The notes below the pieces were generated by a model. It was given only the letters and a program-made list of their open reading frames with translations, was not told where the DNA came from and searched no databases. DNA of 46,055 nt, from contig JBLNCA010000013.1 in assembly GCA_050260375.1 (NCBI GenBank), positions 1 to 46,055 of the forward strand. Reading direction: 5' to 3'. Source of the stretch: DTFZ01 sp050260375. GTDB lineage: Bacteria > Bacillota > Clostridia > Christensenellales > SZUA-584. Below are positions 9,016 through 18,266 of the stretch, piece by piece. Numbering within the stretch: the stretch's first letter is position 1; the number at the start of each line of letters is the position of its first letter. Both the position numbers and the translations under genes were made by a program.

Positions 9016-9051
9016 TGGCAGGGAAACGGAATTAACTTCATTTCCCTGCCA
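9016..9051 (+). other. Stem-loop between binding protein and ATPase genes
   Basis: GGCAGGGAAA (9017-9026) pairs perfectly with TTTCCCTGCC (9041-9050), extended by one more pair on the outside. It lies 38 bases after the binding-protein stop. A hairpin at this spot typically protects the upstream mRNA from 3' decay and lowers read-through into the ATPase gene. Confidence 0.55.
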
Positions 9052-9110
9052 GCCATATAAAGCATTTGGTCGCTGTTTTCATTTGGAAAACAGGTATTGC
9101 GGAGGCGGTT

Positions 9111-10604
9111 ATGCAGGAACAATACAGATTGGAAATGAAAAGCATTTCAAAAGCTTTTGGTGGGGTTCAAGCTTTAAATGGTGTGACTTTGCAGGTTAAA
9201 GCTGGCGAGATTCATGCATTAATCGGAGAAAACGGCGCTGGAAAATCCACGCTGATGAAAATACTTTCCGGTGCATACCATTGTGATTCAGGCGAAATCA
9301 TACTGGACGGAAAGAAAGTAAATATCAACACGCCCCATCAGGCAATTGAATTGGGGATTGCCGTTATATATCAGGAATTTATGCTGGCGCCCGATTTAAC
9401 GGTTGCCGAAAATATTTTTATCGACCGTCTGACCAGTGGCAAAAAGGTTATCAACTGGGGGGAACTTAAAAAAAGAGCCAGCGAACAGCTGGAAAGCCTG
9501 GGATTCAATGATATTGCCCCCATGTCTCTGGTAGGCGAGCTTAGCGTTGCAAAACAGCAGGTTGTCGAGATATGCAAATGCTTGACCAGAAATTCCCGTA
9601 TACTCGTTTTGGACGAGCCTACTGCGGTACTTACCGACACGGAAATAAAAAAATTATTTGCGCTGCTTAAAAAGCTGCGCGGCGAGGGAGTCAGCATCAT
9701 ATATATTTCTCATCGTTTGGATGAGATTATGGACATGGCGGACAGGGTGACGGTATTAAAGGACGGCACGCTGGTCGAAACTCTGGAAATGAAAGATGTT
9801 TCGTGCAAATACGATTTGATTAAAAAAATGGTTGGCCGCGAGCTTACGCAAATGTATCCGCCGCGAAACGCAAAAATAGGAGACGTCGTATTAGAAGTTA
9901 AAAACCTTAAAGTTGGCAACATAGTGGATGATGTAAGTTTTACTGTCCGCGCCGGCGAGGTTGTCGGCTTTAACGGCCTTGTAGGGGCCGGTCGAACAGA
10001 GACAATGCGTGCTATTTTCGGAGCGGATAAAATAGATTCGGGCGAAGTCTATTTTATGGGAAAAAAGGTTCGCTTCAAAAACCCGAAACAATCGATTAAA
10101 AACGGCCTCGGCCTTTTGAGCGAGGACCGAAAAAAGCAAGGGTTGTTGCTGAACGAATCCATTCGGGTGAATTCAACCATTACTATCATTGATAAAATTA
10201 CACATGGCGGTATTCTTCGGCACAAATATGAAAAGCAATTTACGCAGGATCTTTTAAAAAAGCTGTCTACTAAATACGGCTCGGTCGAGGATCAAGCGAA
10301 TAGCTTGAGCGGTGGAAATCAGCAAAAGGTAGCAATATCCAAGTGGATCGCAGCAGATTGCAAGTGTATCATTTTCGATGAGCCTACCCGAGGAGTTGAC
10401 GTTGGCGCAAAAGTAGAGATCTATCGAATAATTAACAGCATGGTGGAAGCGGGCAAAGCCGTTATTGTGATTTCCTCGGAGATGTTGGAGATTATTGGAT
10501 TATGTGACCGCGCGATTGTCATGCGGAATGGTAAGATCTCAGGTATATTATCAAAAAACGAGCTTTCTGAAGAAAATTTGATAAAACTTTCAATGGGGGT
10601 TTAG
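9111..10604 (+). CDS. Sugar ABC transporter ATP-binding protein (RbsA/MglA type)
   Basis: A 497-residue protein with two nucleotide-binding domains in one chain. Domain 1 has Walker A GENGAGKST, signature LSVAKQQ and Walker B ILVLDEPT. Domain 2 has the naturally degenerate Walker A GLVGAGRTE, signature LSGGNQQK and Walker B IIFDEPTRGVD. ATG 9111 is preferred because GGAGG stands 5 nt upstream; an earlier in-frame GTG at 9066 would add 15 atypical residues. It powers import of the substrate captured by the lipoprotein and sits 4 bases before the permease gene. Confidence 0.95.
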   Translation: MQEQYRLEMKSISKAFGGVQALNGVTLQVKAGEIHALIGENGAGKSTLMKILSGAYHCDSGEIILDGKKVNINTPHQAIELGIAVIYQEFMLAPDLTVAENIFIDRLTSGKKVINWGELKKRASEQLESLGFNDIAPMSLVGELSVAKQQVVEICKCLTRNSRILVLDEPTAVLTDTEIKKLFALLKKLRGEGVSIIYISHRLDEIMDMADRVTVLKDGTLVETLEMKDVSCKYDLIKKMVGRELTQMYPPRNAKIGDVVLEVKNLKVGNIVDDVSFTVRAGEVVGFNGLVGAGRTETMRAIFGADKIDSGEVYFMGKKVRFKNPKQSIKNGLGLLSEDRKKQGLLLNESIRVNSTITIIDKITHGGILRHKYEKQFTQDLLKKLSTKYGSVEDQANSLSGGNQQKVAISKWIAADCKCIIFDEPTRGVDVGAKVEIYRIINSMVEAGKAVIVISSEMLEIIGLCDRAIVMRNGKISGILSKNELSEENLIKLSMGV

Positions 10605-10608
10605 AAAA

Positions 10609-11571
10609 ATGACAAAACACAATAGCATATTACCTGTTGCGAAAAGTTTCATAATCAAGTATAACACTTACATTATATTTTTGCTGCTGTTCGTGGTATG
10701 TACGCTGATGTCAGATAACTTCTTAACCATGATGAATCTCCGTAACATTGCACTGCAGCAGGCTCCGTGTATTTGTATCGGCTTAGGAATGTTGCTGGTC
10801 ATTCTCACCGGAGGAATCGATCTGTCCGTAGGCTCAATAATGGCCTTTGGCGCTTCACTGTCTGCATACTTAATTACATTTATGGATGTCAATTTTATTG
10901 TCGCCATGTTGATTAGTCTGCTTGCAAGTTCTCTTCTTGGGCTTTTTACGGGCATACTGGTTTCCTTCTTCCGTTTTCAAGGGTTCGTTGCCTCACTGTC
11001 AATGATGACGATTGCCAGCGGTCTTGCTTTTATAATTACCCAGGGAACGCCTATACGGCTGGCATTGGACACAATGCCTTTGATTGCGCATAAGGATTAT
11101 TACTATCCCATGCTGATAATCACCGTATTAATTATCATTACATTTCTTTTCATGGAGAAATATACGTCTTTTGGGCGTCTGGTTAAAGCGATCGGCAGCA
11201 ACGCCGTTGCCGTTAACCTTGCTGGTATCAATATCAAATTCTATCTGATAATCGTCTATATGGTTTCGTCGGTTTTAGCGGGTTTGGCAGGTATGTTTGT
11301 TGCAGCGCGTTCAAATACCGGCCTGGCGACAATCGGCGTAGGGAAAGAACTGGAAGCTATTGCCGCTTGTGTTATCGGCGGAGCGAGCCTGGCCGGCGGC
11401 AGGGGCGAAACACTGAAAACGGTGACCGGCGCGCTGATTCTGGCGCTTATAGGAAACATAATGAACCTGATGGCGATACCGTCATACCCGCAGGACGTAA
11501 TCAAAGGCTTGATAATAGTTGTCGCCGTAATGTTCCAGATGCTGACGGATAAAAGAAACAATGCGATTTAA
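10609..11571 (+). CDS. Sugar ABC transporter permease (RbsC family)
   Basis: A 320-residue polytopic membrane protein with about nine hydrophobic segments. The signature LLVILTGGIDLSVGS lies near residue 65, and the RbsC-family segment GGASLAGGRGE lies near 257. It forms the homodimeric channel of the importer with the double ATPase. Only one permease gene is present, as is normal for the ribose type. The 131 bases that follow contain no clear terminator, so transcription probably continues into the GldA-like gene. Confidence 0.94.
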   Translation: MTKHNSILPVAKSFIIKYNTYIIFLLLFVVCTLMSDNFLTMMNLRNIALQQAPCICIGLGMLLVILTGGIDLSVGSIMAFGASLSAYLITFMDVNFIVAMLISLLASSLLGLFTGILVSFFRFQGFVASLSMMTIASGLAFIITQGTPIRLALDTMPLIAHKDYYYPMLIITVLIIITFLFMEKYTSFGRLVKAIGSNAVAVNLAGINIKFYLIIVYMVSSVLAGLAGMFVAARSNTGLATIGVGKELEAIAACVIGGASLAGGRGETLKTVTGALILALIGNIMNLMAIPSYPQDVIKGLIIVVAVMFQMLTDKRNNAI

Positions 11572-11702
11572 TAAAAAAAGGCTTAAAACGCAGTTGCCCG
11601 TATGGGTCAATATAGGGGCAAGCGCTTACGTTGCATTGCGATTTGAACCGGATTGGAAGTTGTTAATAGGCGTTTAATTCTTAAAAAAGAGGAGGGAGAA
11701 AT

Positions 11703-12854
11703 ATGGCGAAAGTAGAAAGAACGATCAGAGGATGGGCATCTCCGTCCAGATATTTTCAAGGGCCGAACCTGATACGGGAACTGAGTAAATATACGGCGAT
11801 GTATGGTAAAAATGCGTTCGCGATTATCGATCAGTACTTCTTCGAGTCTTTGACGAAACAGCTGAAGGAAGATTTTGCGAAGACGGATTGCAACATTGAG
11901 ACGCAAATCTTCAATTCGGAAGTTACGGATCAGAGGGTTGAAAAGGCTGCTGAGGAAGCGATGAAAACGCATCCTGATGTAGTGGTTGCCATCGGCGGAG
12001 GAAAAACGATCGATACGGCAAAGGCGGTTGCGGATATATGCAAGGTACCTATAATTGTGGCTCCGACGTCCGCATCGACGGATGCGCCTACGATTGCGCT
12101 TTCCGTAATGTATTCCGAGGAAGGCGAACACCTCTACGCAAGATATTACAAAAAGAACCCGGACGTCATATTGATGGACAGCCAGATAATTGCAAACGCT
12201 CCGGTAAGGTTTCTCGTTTCAGGCATGGGCGATGCGCTCTCCACGGTATTTGAGGCAAGAGCGGCCCGTAAATCGGACAGTAAGAATATAGTTTCCGGCG
12301 GGTACAGGGCAACCAAGATTGGCGCTGCGATTGCCGAGACGTGCTATAAAGAGTTGTTAAAGAACGGCTTAAAAGCGTTGCAGGCGGCAAAGCGGCATGT
12401 GGTAACGGAAGCGCTGGAGGATATTATCGAGGTAAATACTTTGATGAGCGGCCTTGGAGTGGAAAACAACGGGGTTGCGGGTTCGCATTCAATCTGCGAA
12501 GGCATATCCATTTTAACAGAACAGGACAAGAAAACATTTCACGGTGAAAAAGTCGGGTTCGGCGTTCTTTGCCAGCTGATGGCCGAGAACGCGTCAAAAG
12601 AACTTTTGGACGAAGTTTACGGATTCTGTATTGACGTGGGTCTGCCGGTTACATTGGAAGATATATATATTGAGAACACTGAGGAGAATATCCGCGCGAT
12701 TGCCAAACATTCGATGAAGTCCTATTGGGATGCGGAACCGTTCCTGATGGACGAGGATGATGTTTTTGCAGCAATCGCAGCGGCGGACGAAATGGGCAGA
12801 TGGTATAAAGAAAAGCTGGGCGCCGGCGAGCCGTACTGCAAAATGAAGATATAA
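11703..12854 (+). CDS. Iron/zinc-containing alcohol dehydrogenase, glycerol dehydrogenase-like
   Basis: A 383-residue NAD-dependent dehydrogenase of the GldA/DhaD branch. The NAD site is VVAIGGGKTIDTAKAVA near residue 100. Metal ligands are the Asp in SGMGDALSTVFEAR and the His residues in VAGSHSICEG and FHGEKVGFG. The ribosome binding site GAGGAGGG lies 6 nt upstream of ATG. GldA-type enzymes oxidise vicinal diols such as glycerol or 1,2-propanediol at the C2 hydroxyl. In this operon it may instead handle a short-chain polyol or aldehyde produced by aldol cleavage. It is 12 bases from the next dehydrogenase. Confidence 0.92.
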   Translation: MAKVERTIRGWASPSRYFQGPNLIRELSKYTAMYGKNAFAIIDQYFFESLTKQLKEDFAKTDCNIETQIFNSEVTDQRVEKAAEEAMKTHPDVVVAIGGGKTIDTAKAVADICKVPIIVAPTSASTDAPTIALSVMYSEEGEHLYARYYKKNPDVILMDSQIIANAPVRFLVSGMGDALSTVFEARAARKSDSKNIVSGGYRATKIGAAIAETCYKELLKNGLKALQAAKRHVVTEALEDIIEVNTLMSGLGVENNGVAGSHSICEGISILTEQDKKTFHGEKVGFGVLCQLMAENASKELLDEVYGFCIDVGLPVTLEDIYIENTEENIRAIAKHSMKSYWDAEPFLMDEDDVFAAIAAADEMGRWYKEKLGAGEPYCKMKI

Positions 12855-12866
12855 AGGGTAAAACGC

Positions 12867-13913
12867 ATGGATAAAACTATGAGAACGCTGGTTGTAGATA
12901 AAAACGGCAAGCTAAGCCTGGAAGAATGCCCGATACCGAGCTATGGCGAATGCGACGCGCTGGTAAAAACAATCAGCTGCGGCGTATGCAGCGGTACGGA
13001 CGGCAAATTGATCCATCGTACATTTAAGGGATTTACTCCGGATATGTATCCTATAATGCTGGGCCATGAGGCTGTGGGAGAAGTAATCGAAGTCGGCTCA
13101 AAGGTAACAAGCTATAAAGTCGGTGACCGGGTGCTGCTTCCGTTTGCAGGCCCGCTTGGCGGCTTTGAATCGGGCTGGGGCGCATACAGCGAATACGGCG
13201 TGGTAAACGATGCGGCGGCTTATGCGGCGAACGGCAAGCAAGCGCCCGAGTGCGCCTATGGGCAGACCATAGTTCCCAACGATATTGATCCGGTAAAGGC
13301 TGCGATGATCGTTACATTCCGCGAAGTGCTGAGCTCTATTAAACGCTTTGGTATCGGCGCGAATGCTGAAGTAGTTGTGTATGGCTGCGGGCCGGTAGGC
13401 CTTACGTTCATTAAGTTTATGAGCATTCTTGGAGTCGGCAAGATTATTGCGCTCGATATTATACCCGAAAAACTTAAGGATGCGCAAAAGAACGGCGCCG
13501 ATTACGTTTTTAACGCGCAGGATCCGGATATCGTTGGAAAGGTTCGCGAAATATGCCCGGACGGCGTAGGTTACGTACTGGACGCCGTAGGCGTATTGGA
13601 CATAATGAACCGGGCAATGCCTATGCTTAAAGACCAGGGGAAGATATGCTGTTACGGTATAGCTTCGGAAACAAAGTTCGAGCTTGACTGGTTAAAGGCG
13701 CCGTACAATTGGCAGCTGCACTTCCAGCAGTTCCCTTCAAAAATCGAAGAAGGTATGGCGGACAAACAGGTGATTACGTGGATAAGGCAGGGAATCATCA
13801 ACATCGATGATTACATTTCCGACATTATCCCGTTTGACGACATTTTATCTGCATTTGATAAGGTTGAGAAAAAGCAGATTGCAAAAAAGTGTATTATTAA
13901 GTATAGTCATTGA
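12867..13913 (+). CDS. Medium-chain dehydrogenase lacking the structural zinc loop
   Basis: A 348-residue alcohol dehydrogenase family protein. The catalytic site is present: cysteines 38 and 41 in SCGVCSGTD and His67-Glu68 in GHE, plus cofactor motif GCGPVG. The four-cysteine structural loop is replaced by LPFAGPLGGFESGWGAYSEY, as in glucose-dehydrogenase-like and other sub-branches. It is therefore a different sub-family from the three zinc dehydrogenases upstream, probably with another substrate. It follows the GldA-like gene by 12 bases, and a 12-bp hairpin separates it from the second FGGY kinase. Confidence 0.88.
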   Translation: MDKTMRTLVVDKNGKLSLEECPIPSYGECDALVKTISCGVCSGTDGKLIHRTFKGFTPDMYPIMLGHEAVGEVIEVGSKVTSYKVGDRVLLPFAGPLGGFESGWGAYSEYGVVNDAAAYAANGKQAPECAYGQTIVPNDIDPVKAAMIVTFREVLSSIKRFGIGANAEVVVYGCGPVGLTFIKFMSILGVGKIIALDIIPEKLKDAQKNGADYVFNAQDPDIVGKVREICPDGVGYVLDAVGVLDIMNRAMPMLKDQGKICCYGIASETKFELDWLKAPYNWQLHFQQFPSKIEEGMADKQVITWIRQGIINIDDYISDIIPFDDILSAFDKVEKKQIAKKCIIKYSH

Positions 13914-13968
13914 GATACCGGGGCATAAAAGCCAAGGAGCTTACTGAATTAGGGATCCAATTGGATAA

Positions 13969-14017
13969 GGCGCGCTCTTTAACTTCTGGGTATGGCAGCT
14001 TTGCAAAAGAGCGCGCC
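13969..14017 (+). other. Large intercistronic stem-loop
   Basis: GGCGCGCTCTTT (13969-13980) pairs perfectly over 12 bp with AAAGAGCGCGCC (14006-14017) around a 25-nt loop. It is GC-rich but followed by GATTAAAAATA, not a T-run. It may act as an mRNA processing or stability boundary, or as a weak terminator dividing the operon. Confidence 0.5.
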
Positions 14018-14085
14018 GATTAAAAATATGCATTATAACGGAAAATATAAGATCCGTATATGCAACAGGAATTAAGGATAGGCAT

Positions 14086-15627
14086 ATGAGCAAATATTTA
14101 TTAGCTCACGATCTGGGAACTTCGGGAAACAAGGCGACGTTGTTTACCCTGGACGGGCAGCTTGTAAAAAGTACGGTTTGCACTTATCATACGAACTATT
14201 TCAATTCCAACTGGGTGGAACAAAATCCGGACGACTGGTGGCGCGCAATTTGCGACAGCACAAAAGAGCTGTTACAAGGAATCGATAAAAAAGACGTGCT
14301 TGCCGTTTCGTTCTCGGGGCAGATGATGGGGTGCTTATGCGTGGACAAAAACGGAACCCCGTTGCGTCCGTCTATCATCTGGGCGGATATGAGAGCGGTA
14401 GAAGAAGAACGCTTCTTGAAGAGCAGAATCGAGCAAGTGCAGTTTTATAAAACGGTCGGGCATCGGATAAGCAGTTCATACGGTATAGAAAAGCTGATGT
14501 GGGTTAAAAACAACGAGCCCGAAGTCTATAAAAAGACCTACAAAATGCTGAACGCGAAAGACTATATCGTATATAAGATGACAGGAAAATTCCTGACTGA
14601 TTATTCTGACGCTTCCGGAACAAACGCTTTTGATATCAATACGTTTAAGTGGTCTGAGAAAATACTGGACGCGGCAGGTATTGACGGAGACAAGATGCCC
14701 CAAATCGTACCCTCCACCTGTGTTGCCGGTGAAATTACGGCTAAAGTTGCCAAAGAATGCGGGCTCGCCGCAGGAACAAAAGTTGTTGTCGGCGGCGGCG
14801 ACGGGATGTGCGCTTCGGTGGGTGCGGGCTCCGTATCGGAAGGCCAGACCTATAACTGTTTGGGGTCGTCATCGTGGATATGCACGACGGCTAAAAAACC
14901 TATTTTTGATGAAAAGATGCGAACGTTTAACTGGGCGCATATCGTCCCGGGATACGTGGGGCCATGCGGAACAATGCAGACGGCCGGCGCGGCGTTCAAC
15001 TGGATAAAAAATGAGCTCTGCAAGATCGAACAGGAAAAAGCCCTGGCTGAGGGGATCAGCCCATACCAAATCATCAATGATGAAATCGAGCAATCGAGTC
15101 CTACAGCAAACGGCCTGATCTTTTTGCCGTATTTGCTCGGGGAGAGAAGTCCAAGGTGGAACCCGAACGCAAGAGGGGCGTTCATCGGGCTGAAAATGGA
15201 ACATACGCGCAACGATATACTTCGCAGCGTTGTCGAAGGCATCGCTATGAATCTCAACATTATATTAAATGTCTTAAAAGAACAATTGAAAATAGAAAAA
15301 ATGGTAGTCATAGGCGGTATGGCGAAGGGACAAGTGCAAAGGCAGATTCTGGCGGATGTTTTTGGAATGGATATTTTAAAGCTGAACTACCTTGAAGAGG
15401 CGACGTCGATGGGCGCGGCTATAACAGCCGGGGTAGGGATTGGCGAACTGGCAGGCTTCCATGAGATAAATAAATTTATTAAAGTCGATGCGGTCTGCAA
15501 GCCCAATCAGGAAAATATGAAAATGTACGCCCAAATCATACCGATATTTAACGATGCGTATCTGGCGCTGGAAGACGTGTTCGACAAATTAAAGACGATA
15601 AAAGCACCGCCGGCAAAGGATATTTGA
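14086..15627 (+). CDS. FGGY-family carbohydrate kinase (second copy, xylulokinase-like)
   Basis: A 513-residue sugar kinase. It has the N-terminal HDLGTSGNKATLF loop, the FSGQMMGCL segment near 80, the WADMRA segment near 100, GGGDGMCASVGAG near 231 and GGMAKGQVQRQILADVFG near 409. These are the usual FGGY landmarks, and the length is standard. Its sequence departs strongly from the first kinase at 575, so this is not a recent duplication. Having two FGGY kinases in one island points to two ketose intermediates or to two related substrates. AGGA lies upstream of ATG 14086. Confidence 0.92.
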   Translation: MSKYLLAHDLGTSGNKATLFTLDGQLVKSTVCTYHTNYFNSNWVEQNPDDWWRAICDSTKELLQGIDKKDVLAVSFSGQMMGCLCVDKNGTPLRPSIIWADMRAVEEERFLKSRIEQVQFYKTVGHRISSSYGIEKLMWVKNNEPEVYKKTYKMLNAKDYIVYKMTGKFLTDYSDASGTNAFDINTFKWSEKILDAAGIDGDKMPQIVPSTCVAGEITAKVAKECGLAAGTKVVVGGGDGMCASVGAGSVSEGQTYNCLGSSSWICTTAKKPIFDEKMRTFNWAHIVPGYVGPCGTMQTAGAAFNWIKNELCKIEQEKALAEGISPYQIINDEIEQSSPTANGLIFLPYLLGERSPRWNPNARGAFIGLKMEHTRNDILRSVVEGIAMNLNIILNVLKEQLKIEKMVVIGGMAKGQVQRQILADVFGMDILKLNYLEEATSMGAAITAGVGIGELAGFHEINKFIKVDAVCKPNQENMKMYAQIIPIFNDAYLALEDVFDKLKTIKAPPAKDI

Positions 15628-15701
15628 AGCGAGCATGAGGAATAGCGGTTTCCGGCATTGGCTTAAAAGCGACACGATCAAATAAAGAGGGATTAACACG
15701 A

Positions 15702-16667
15702 GTGAGTTTTATACGTACAATCAGTAAAGATATTGAGCCGGGCGATCTAGGCTGGTGTCAGTGTCATGAACATATATTTATTGCCGAGGGGGCTTCAAAA
15801 AGTATCAATCCGGCTTTGCATATTGAGGATGATTCAAAGTCGCTGGCGGAAGTAAAGCTGTATAAGCAAGCCGGGGGTAAAAGTCTGGTGGACGCTCAGC
15901 CGTACGGGTATGGACGCATGGCGGAAAAGCTTGTTTGGGTTAGTCGAGAAACAGGTGTAAACATAATTGCAAGTACAGGTTTTCATAAGACGGAATTTTT
16001 TAGCGACCCTGTATGGCTGGGCAGCCAGACTGAAGAAACATTGGCGGAATTCTATATTGAAGAGATAGAGAACGGCATATCCGCTTCAAACGGCTCCAGG
16101 CTCGGGCAAAAAGCAGGAATTATCAAATGCGCGGCGGTAAAAGGTGAACATAAAGCGGACAGTATCTATGCAAAACTATTCATTGCCGCCGCGCATGCCT
16201 CCGCAGAAACAGGCGCCCCGGTAATGATACATATGGATCAAGGCGCTGATGCGATGTCATTAGCCGCATTTTTCGGCGAACATGGTGTAAACCCGAAGCA
16301 ACTTATATTCTGCCACCTTGACAGAACCAAGTATGACCGCGGGTATCATGAAGAAGTGGCTGCGTTGGGCGCATATCTTGAATACGATACGGTCCACAGG
16401 TTGAAGTACCACAGCGACCGGGAAGAAGCGGAATTGATCGCACATATGGTCGGCCATGGCTATGCGGACAGGTTGCTGCTGTCAATGGATACAACCAATC
16501 AAAGATTAAAGAGTTACGGCGCGGATTTCGGGCTGGATTTCATATTGACGGATTTTCGGTTTACTCTGGAAGAATATATGCCTGCGAGAGTCATTGAACA
16601 GATCATGATAAATAACCCAGCAAAAGCACTGAGTTTTAGAAAAAGTTTAATGCAAAGTTTAATATAA
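15702..16667 (+). CDS. Phosphotriesterase-family hydrolase (probable lactonase)
   Basis: A 321-residue TIM-barrel amidohydrolase of the phosphotriesterase-like group. The binuclear metal site is complete: His22 and His24 in CHEHIFI, the bridging lysine in AGIIKCA (about 142), histidines in VMIHMDQG (about 176) and IFCHLDR (about 204), and the aspartate in LLLSMDTTN. Known bacterial relatives in sugar operons open sugar lactones. Here it could hydrolyse a lactone or cyclic diketone made by the dehydrogenases, giving an open-chain acid. The start is GTG with GAGGGA upstream. The true substrate is unknown. Confidence 0.88.
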   Translation: MSFIRTISKDIEPGDLGWCQCHEHIFIAEGASKSINPALHIEDDSKSLAEVKLYKQAGGKSLVDAQPYGYGRMAEKLVWVSRETGVNIIASTGFHKTEFFSDPVWLGSQTEETLAEFYIEEIENGISASNGSRLGQKAGIIKCAAVKGEHKADSIYAKLFIAAAHASAETGAPVMIHMDQGADAMSLAAFFGEHGVNPKQLIFCHLDRTKYDRGYHEEVAALGAYLEYDTVHRLKYHSDREEAELIAHMVGHGYADRLLLSMDTTNQRLKSYGADFGLDFILTDFRFTLEEYMPARVIEQIMINNPAKALSFRKSLMQSLI

Positions 16668-16691
16668 AGTTTAATGTCAAAGGAGAGAAAA

Positions 16692-17633
16692 ATGGAACTA
16701 AAGAAAGCAACACAGCCAACAATGTATTTTATCGGGGTTACAACGACGAAATCGTCCATAATGAAAGTGTTTCCGGAATGGGCGCAGGCGCTGGGGCTTA
16801 ACGCTGTAATGAAAGGTATAGACATTGCGATCCATGAGAAGCCTGAAGTTTACAGAGAGGTGGTTAAGTTTATTAAAAACGACCCGCTTTCGTTAGGCGC
16901 GCTGGTAACGACGCACAAAATCGACCTGTATAATGCGGCCAAAGACCTGTTTGACTATCTCGACCCGTTGGCAACGGAATTCGGCGAGCTGTCTTCGATT
17001 TCAAAAAAAGACGGAAAGCTCTGCGGCCACGCAAAAGACCCCATCACAGCCGGGCTTTCGCTTGACGAATTCATACCGGAAAATTACTTCCGGGATACCG
17101 GCGCGCAAGTCTTTATTATGGGGGCGGGCGGCAGCGCAATTTCAATGGGATATCATCTGATGCGCGATAGATTCAAGGGAAATTACCCGCAGAAGATCGT
17201 AATCGCCAACAGAAGCCAGCCGAGATTGACGGAAATTGAAAGAATATTTAAAAAGCTGGATCCGGGCGGCATTAAATTTGAATATTATCTGACGCCGGAG
17301 CCGGGACAGAATGACAAAGTGCTTGAGCAGATGGCAGAGGGCTCTGTGATTATTAATGCGACGGGCCTTGGCAAAGACCGGCCGGGAAGCCCGTTAACCG
17401 ACAATGCTGTCTTTCCGAGAAAGGCTTTGGTGTGGGAGATCAACTACCGCGGGGACCTTCGTTTCATGCATCAGGCGCTGAAACAAAAGGAAAAGCGGGA
17501 GCTTACGGTAATCGACGGGTGGAAATATTTCATTTACGGTTGGACGGCCGTTATTTCCGAGGTGTTCCATATACCGATCGAAGGCGAGAAGTTGGAGCAG
17601 TGCGACAAGATCGCAAGCAAATTCAGAAATTAA
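16692..17633 (+). CDS. Shikimate dehydrogenase-like oxidoreductase
   Basis: A 313-residue AroE-fold protein. The catalytic lysine is in LVTTHKIDLY and the aspartate in CGHAKDPITAGLSL, so the catalytic dyad of the family seems kept. The binding segment in between (DPLATEFGELSSI) departs from the shikimate type. The Rossmann motif is MGAGGSAISMG, with ANRSQ following. ATG 16692 has AGGAG 6 nt upstream. It is longer than AroE (about 270 to 290) and stands far from aromatic-pathway genes. I read it as a dehydrogenase for a cyclic or linear hydroxy acid of the catabolic route, not a biosynthetic enzyme. Confidence 0.85.
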   Translation: MELKKATQPTMYFIGVTTTKSSIMKVFPEWAQALGLNAVMKGIDIAIHEKPEVYREVVKFIKNDPLSLGALVTTHKIDLYNAAKDLFDYLDPLATEFGELSSISKKDGKLCGHAKDPITAGLSLDEFIPENYFRDTGAQVFIMGAGGSAISMGYHLMRDRFKGNYPQKIVIANRSQPRLTEIERIFKKLDPGGIKFEYYLTPEPGQNDKVLEQMAEGSVIINATGLGKDRPGSPLTDNAVFPRKALVWEINYRGDLRFMHQALKQKEKRELTVIDGWKYFIYGWTAVISEVFHIPIEGEKLEQCDKIASKFRN

Positions 17634-17651
17634 GTATTGGAGATGAAGGAT

Positions 17652-18266
17652 ATGAGTGGGAGCAATAAAAACACGGCAAAATTTGATTGGGCACATGGGT
17701 TTACGATTGATTTTGATTTGAAAACAGGAATGTCGAAGAGCGGAGCGGAAACGTCGGTGCGGCGTGTTTCCGACATGCGCGATATGTTTGCGGACCAGGT
17801 GGCGGCTGACGAGCTGATAAAAAACGGCGATCCGAAGGTATATGAATTCTACGAGATGGGTGCGCCCGAGACGGCGGGAGACCTTGCGTTTGGCACGAGT
17901 ATCACATACCCCGGAAAAGTCGGCAACGAATACTTTATGACTAAAGGGCATTTCCATACGATATTGGATACGGCGGAAACGTATTACTGCCTCAGCGGAA
18001 AGGGCTATATGCTGATAGAGAATCCGGAAGGGGACTGGAGCGCGCAGGAGCTGGAGCCGGGCAAGATGGTGTATGTTCCGCCAAGGTACGCGCACAGAAG
18101 CGTTAACGTGGGGGTTGCGCCGCTCGTAACATTCTTCTGCTTTAGGGGAGACGCGGGGCACGATTACGGTACTATAATGACGAAAGGATACCGCAAGCTG
18201 ATTGTTGAGAAAAACGGGAAAGTCGAGATTATCGACAACCCTAAATGGAAACAGGAGAACGTATGA
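17652..18266 (+). CDS. Cupin-type glucose-6-phosphate isomerase
   Basis: A protein of about 204 residues resembling the archaeal-type phosphoglucose isomerase. The cupin metal ligands are visible: the two histidines of TKGHFHT, the glutamate of AETYYCLSGKG and the histidine of PPRYAHRSVNVG. It interconverts aldose and ketose 6-phosphates using a bound metal. I chose ATG 17652 with GGAG 9 nt upstream; TTG 17637 and ATG 17643 are alternatives. Its stop overlaps the start of the next gene in ATGA. Bacteria usually use the unrelated PGI fold, so in this operon it may act on a pathway-specific sugar phosphate. Confidence 0.88.
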   Translation: MSGSNKNTAKFDWAHGFTIDFDLKTGMSKSGAETSVRRVSDMRDMFADQVAADELIKNGDPKVYEFYEMGAPETAGDLAFGTSITYPGKVGNEYFMTKGHFHTILDTAETYYCLSGKGYMLIENPEGDWSAQELEPGKMVYVPPRYAHRSVNVGVAPLVTFFCFRGDAGHDYGTIMTKGYRKLIVEKNGKVEIIDNPKWKQENV

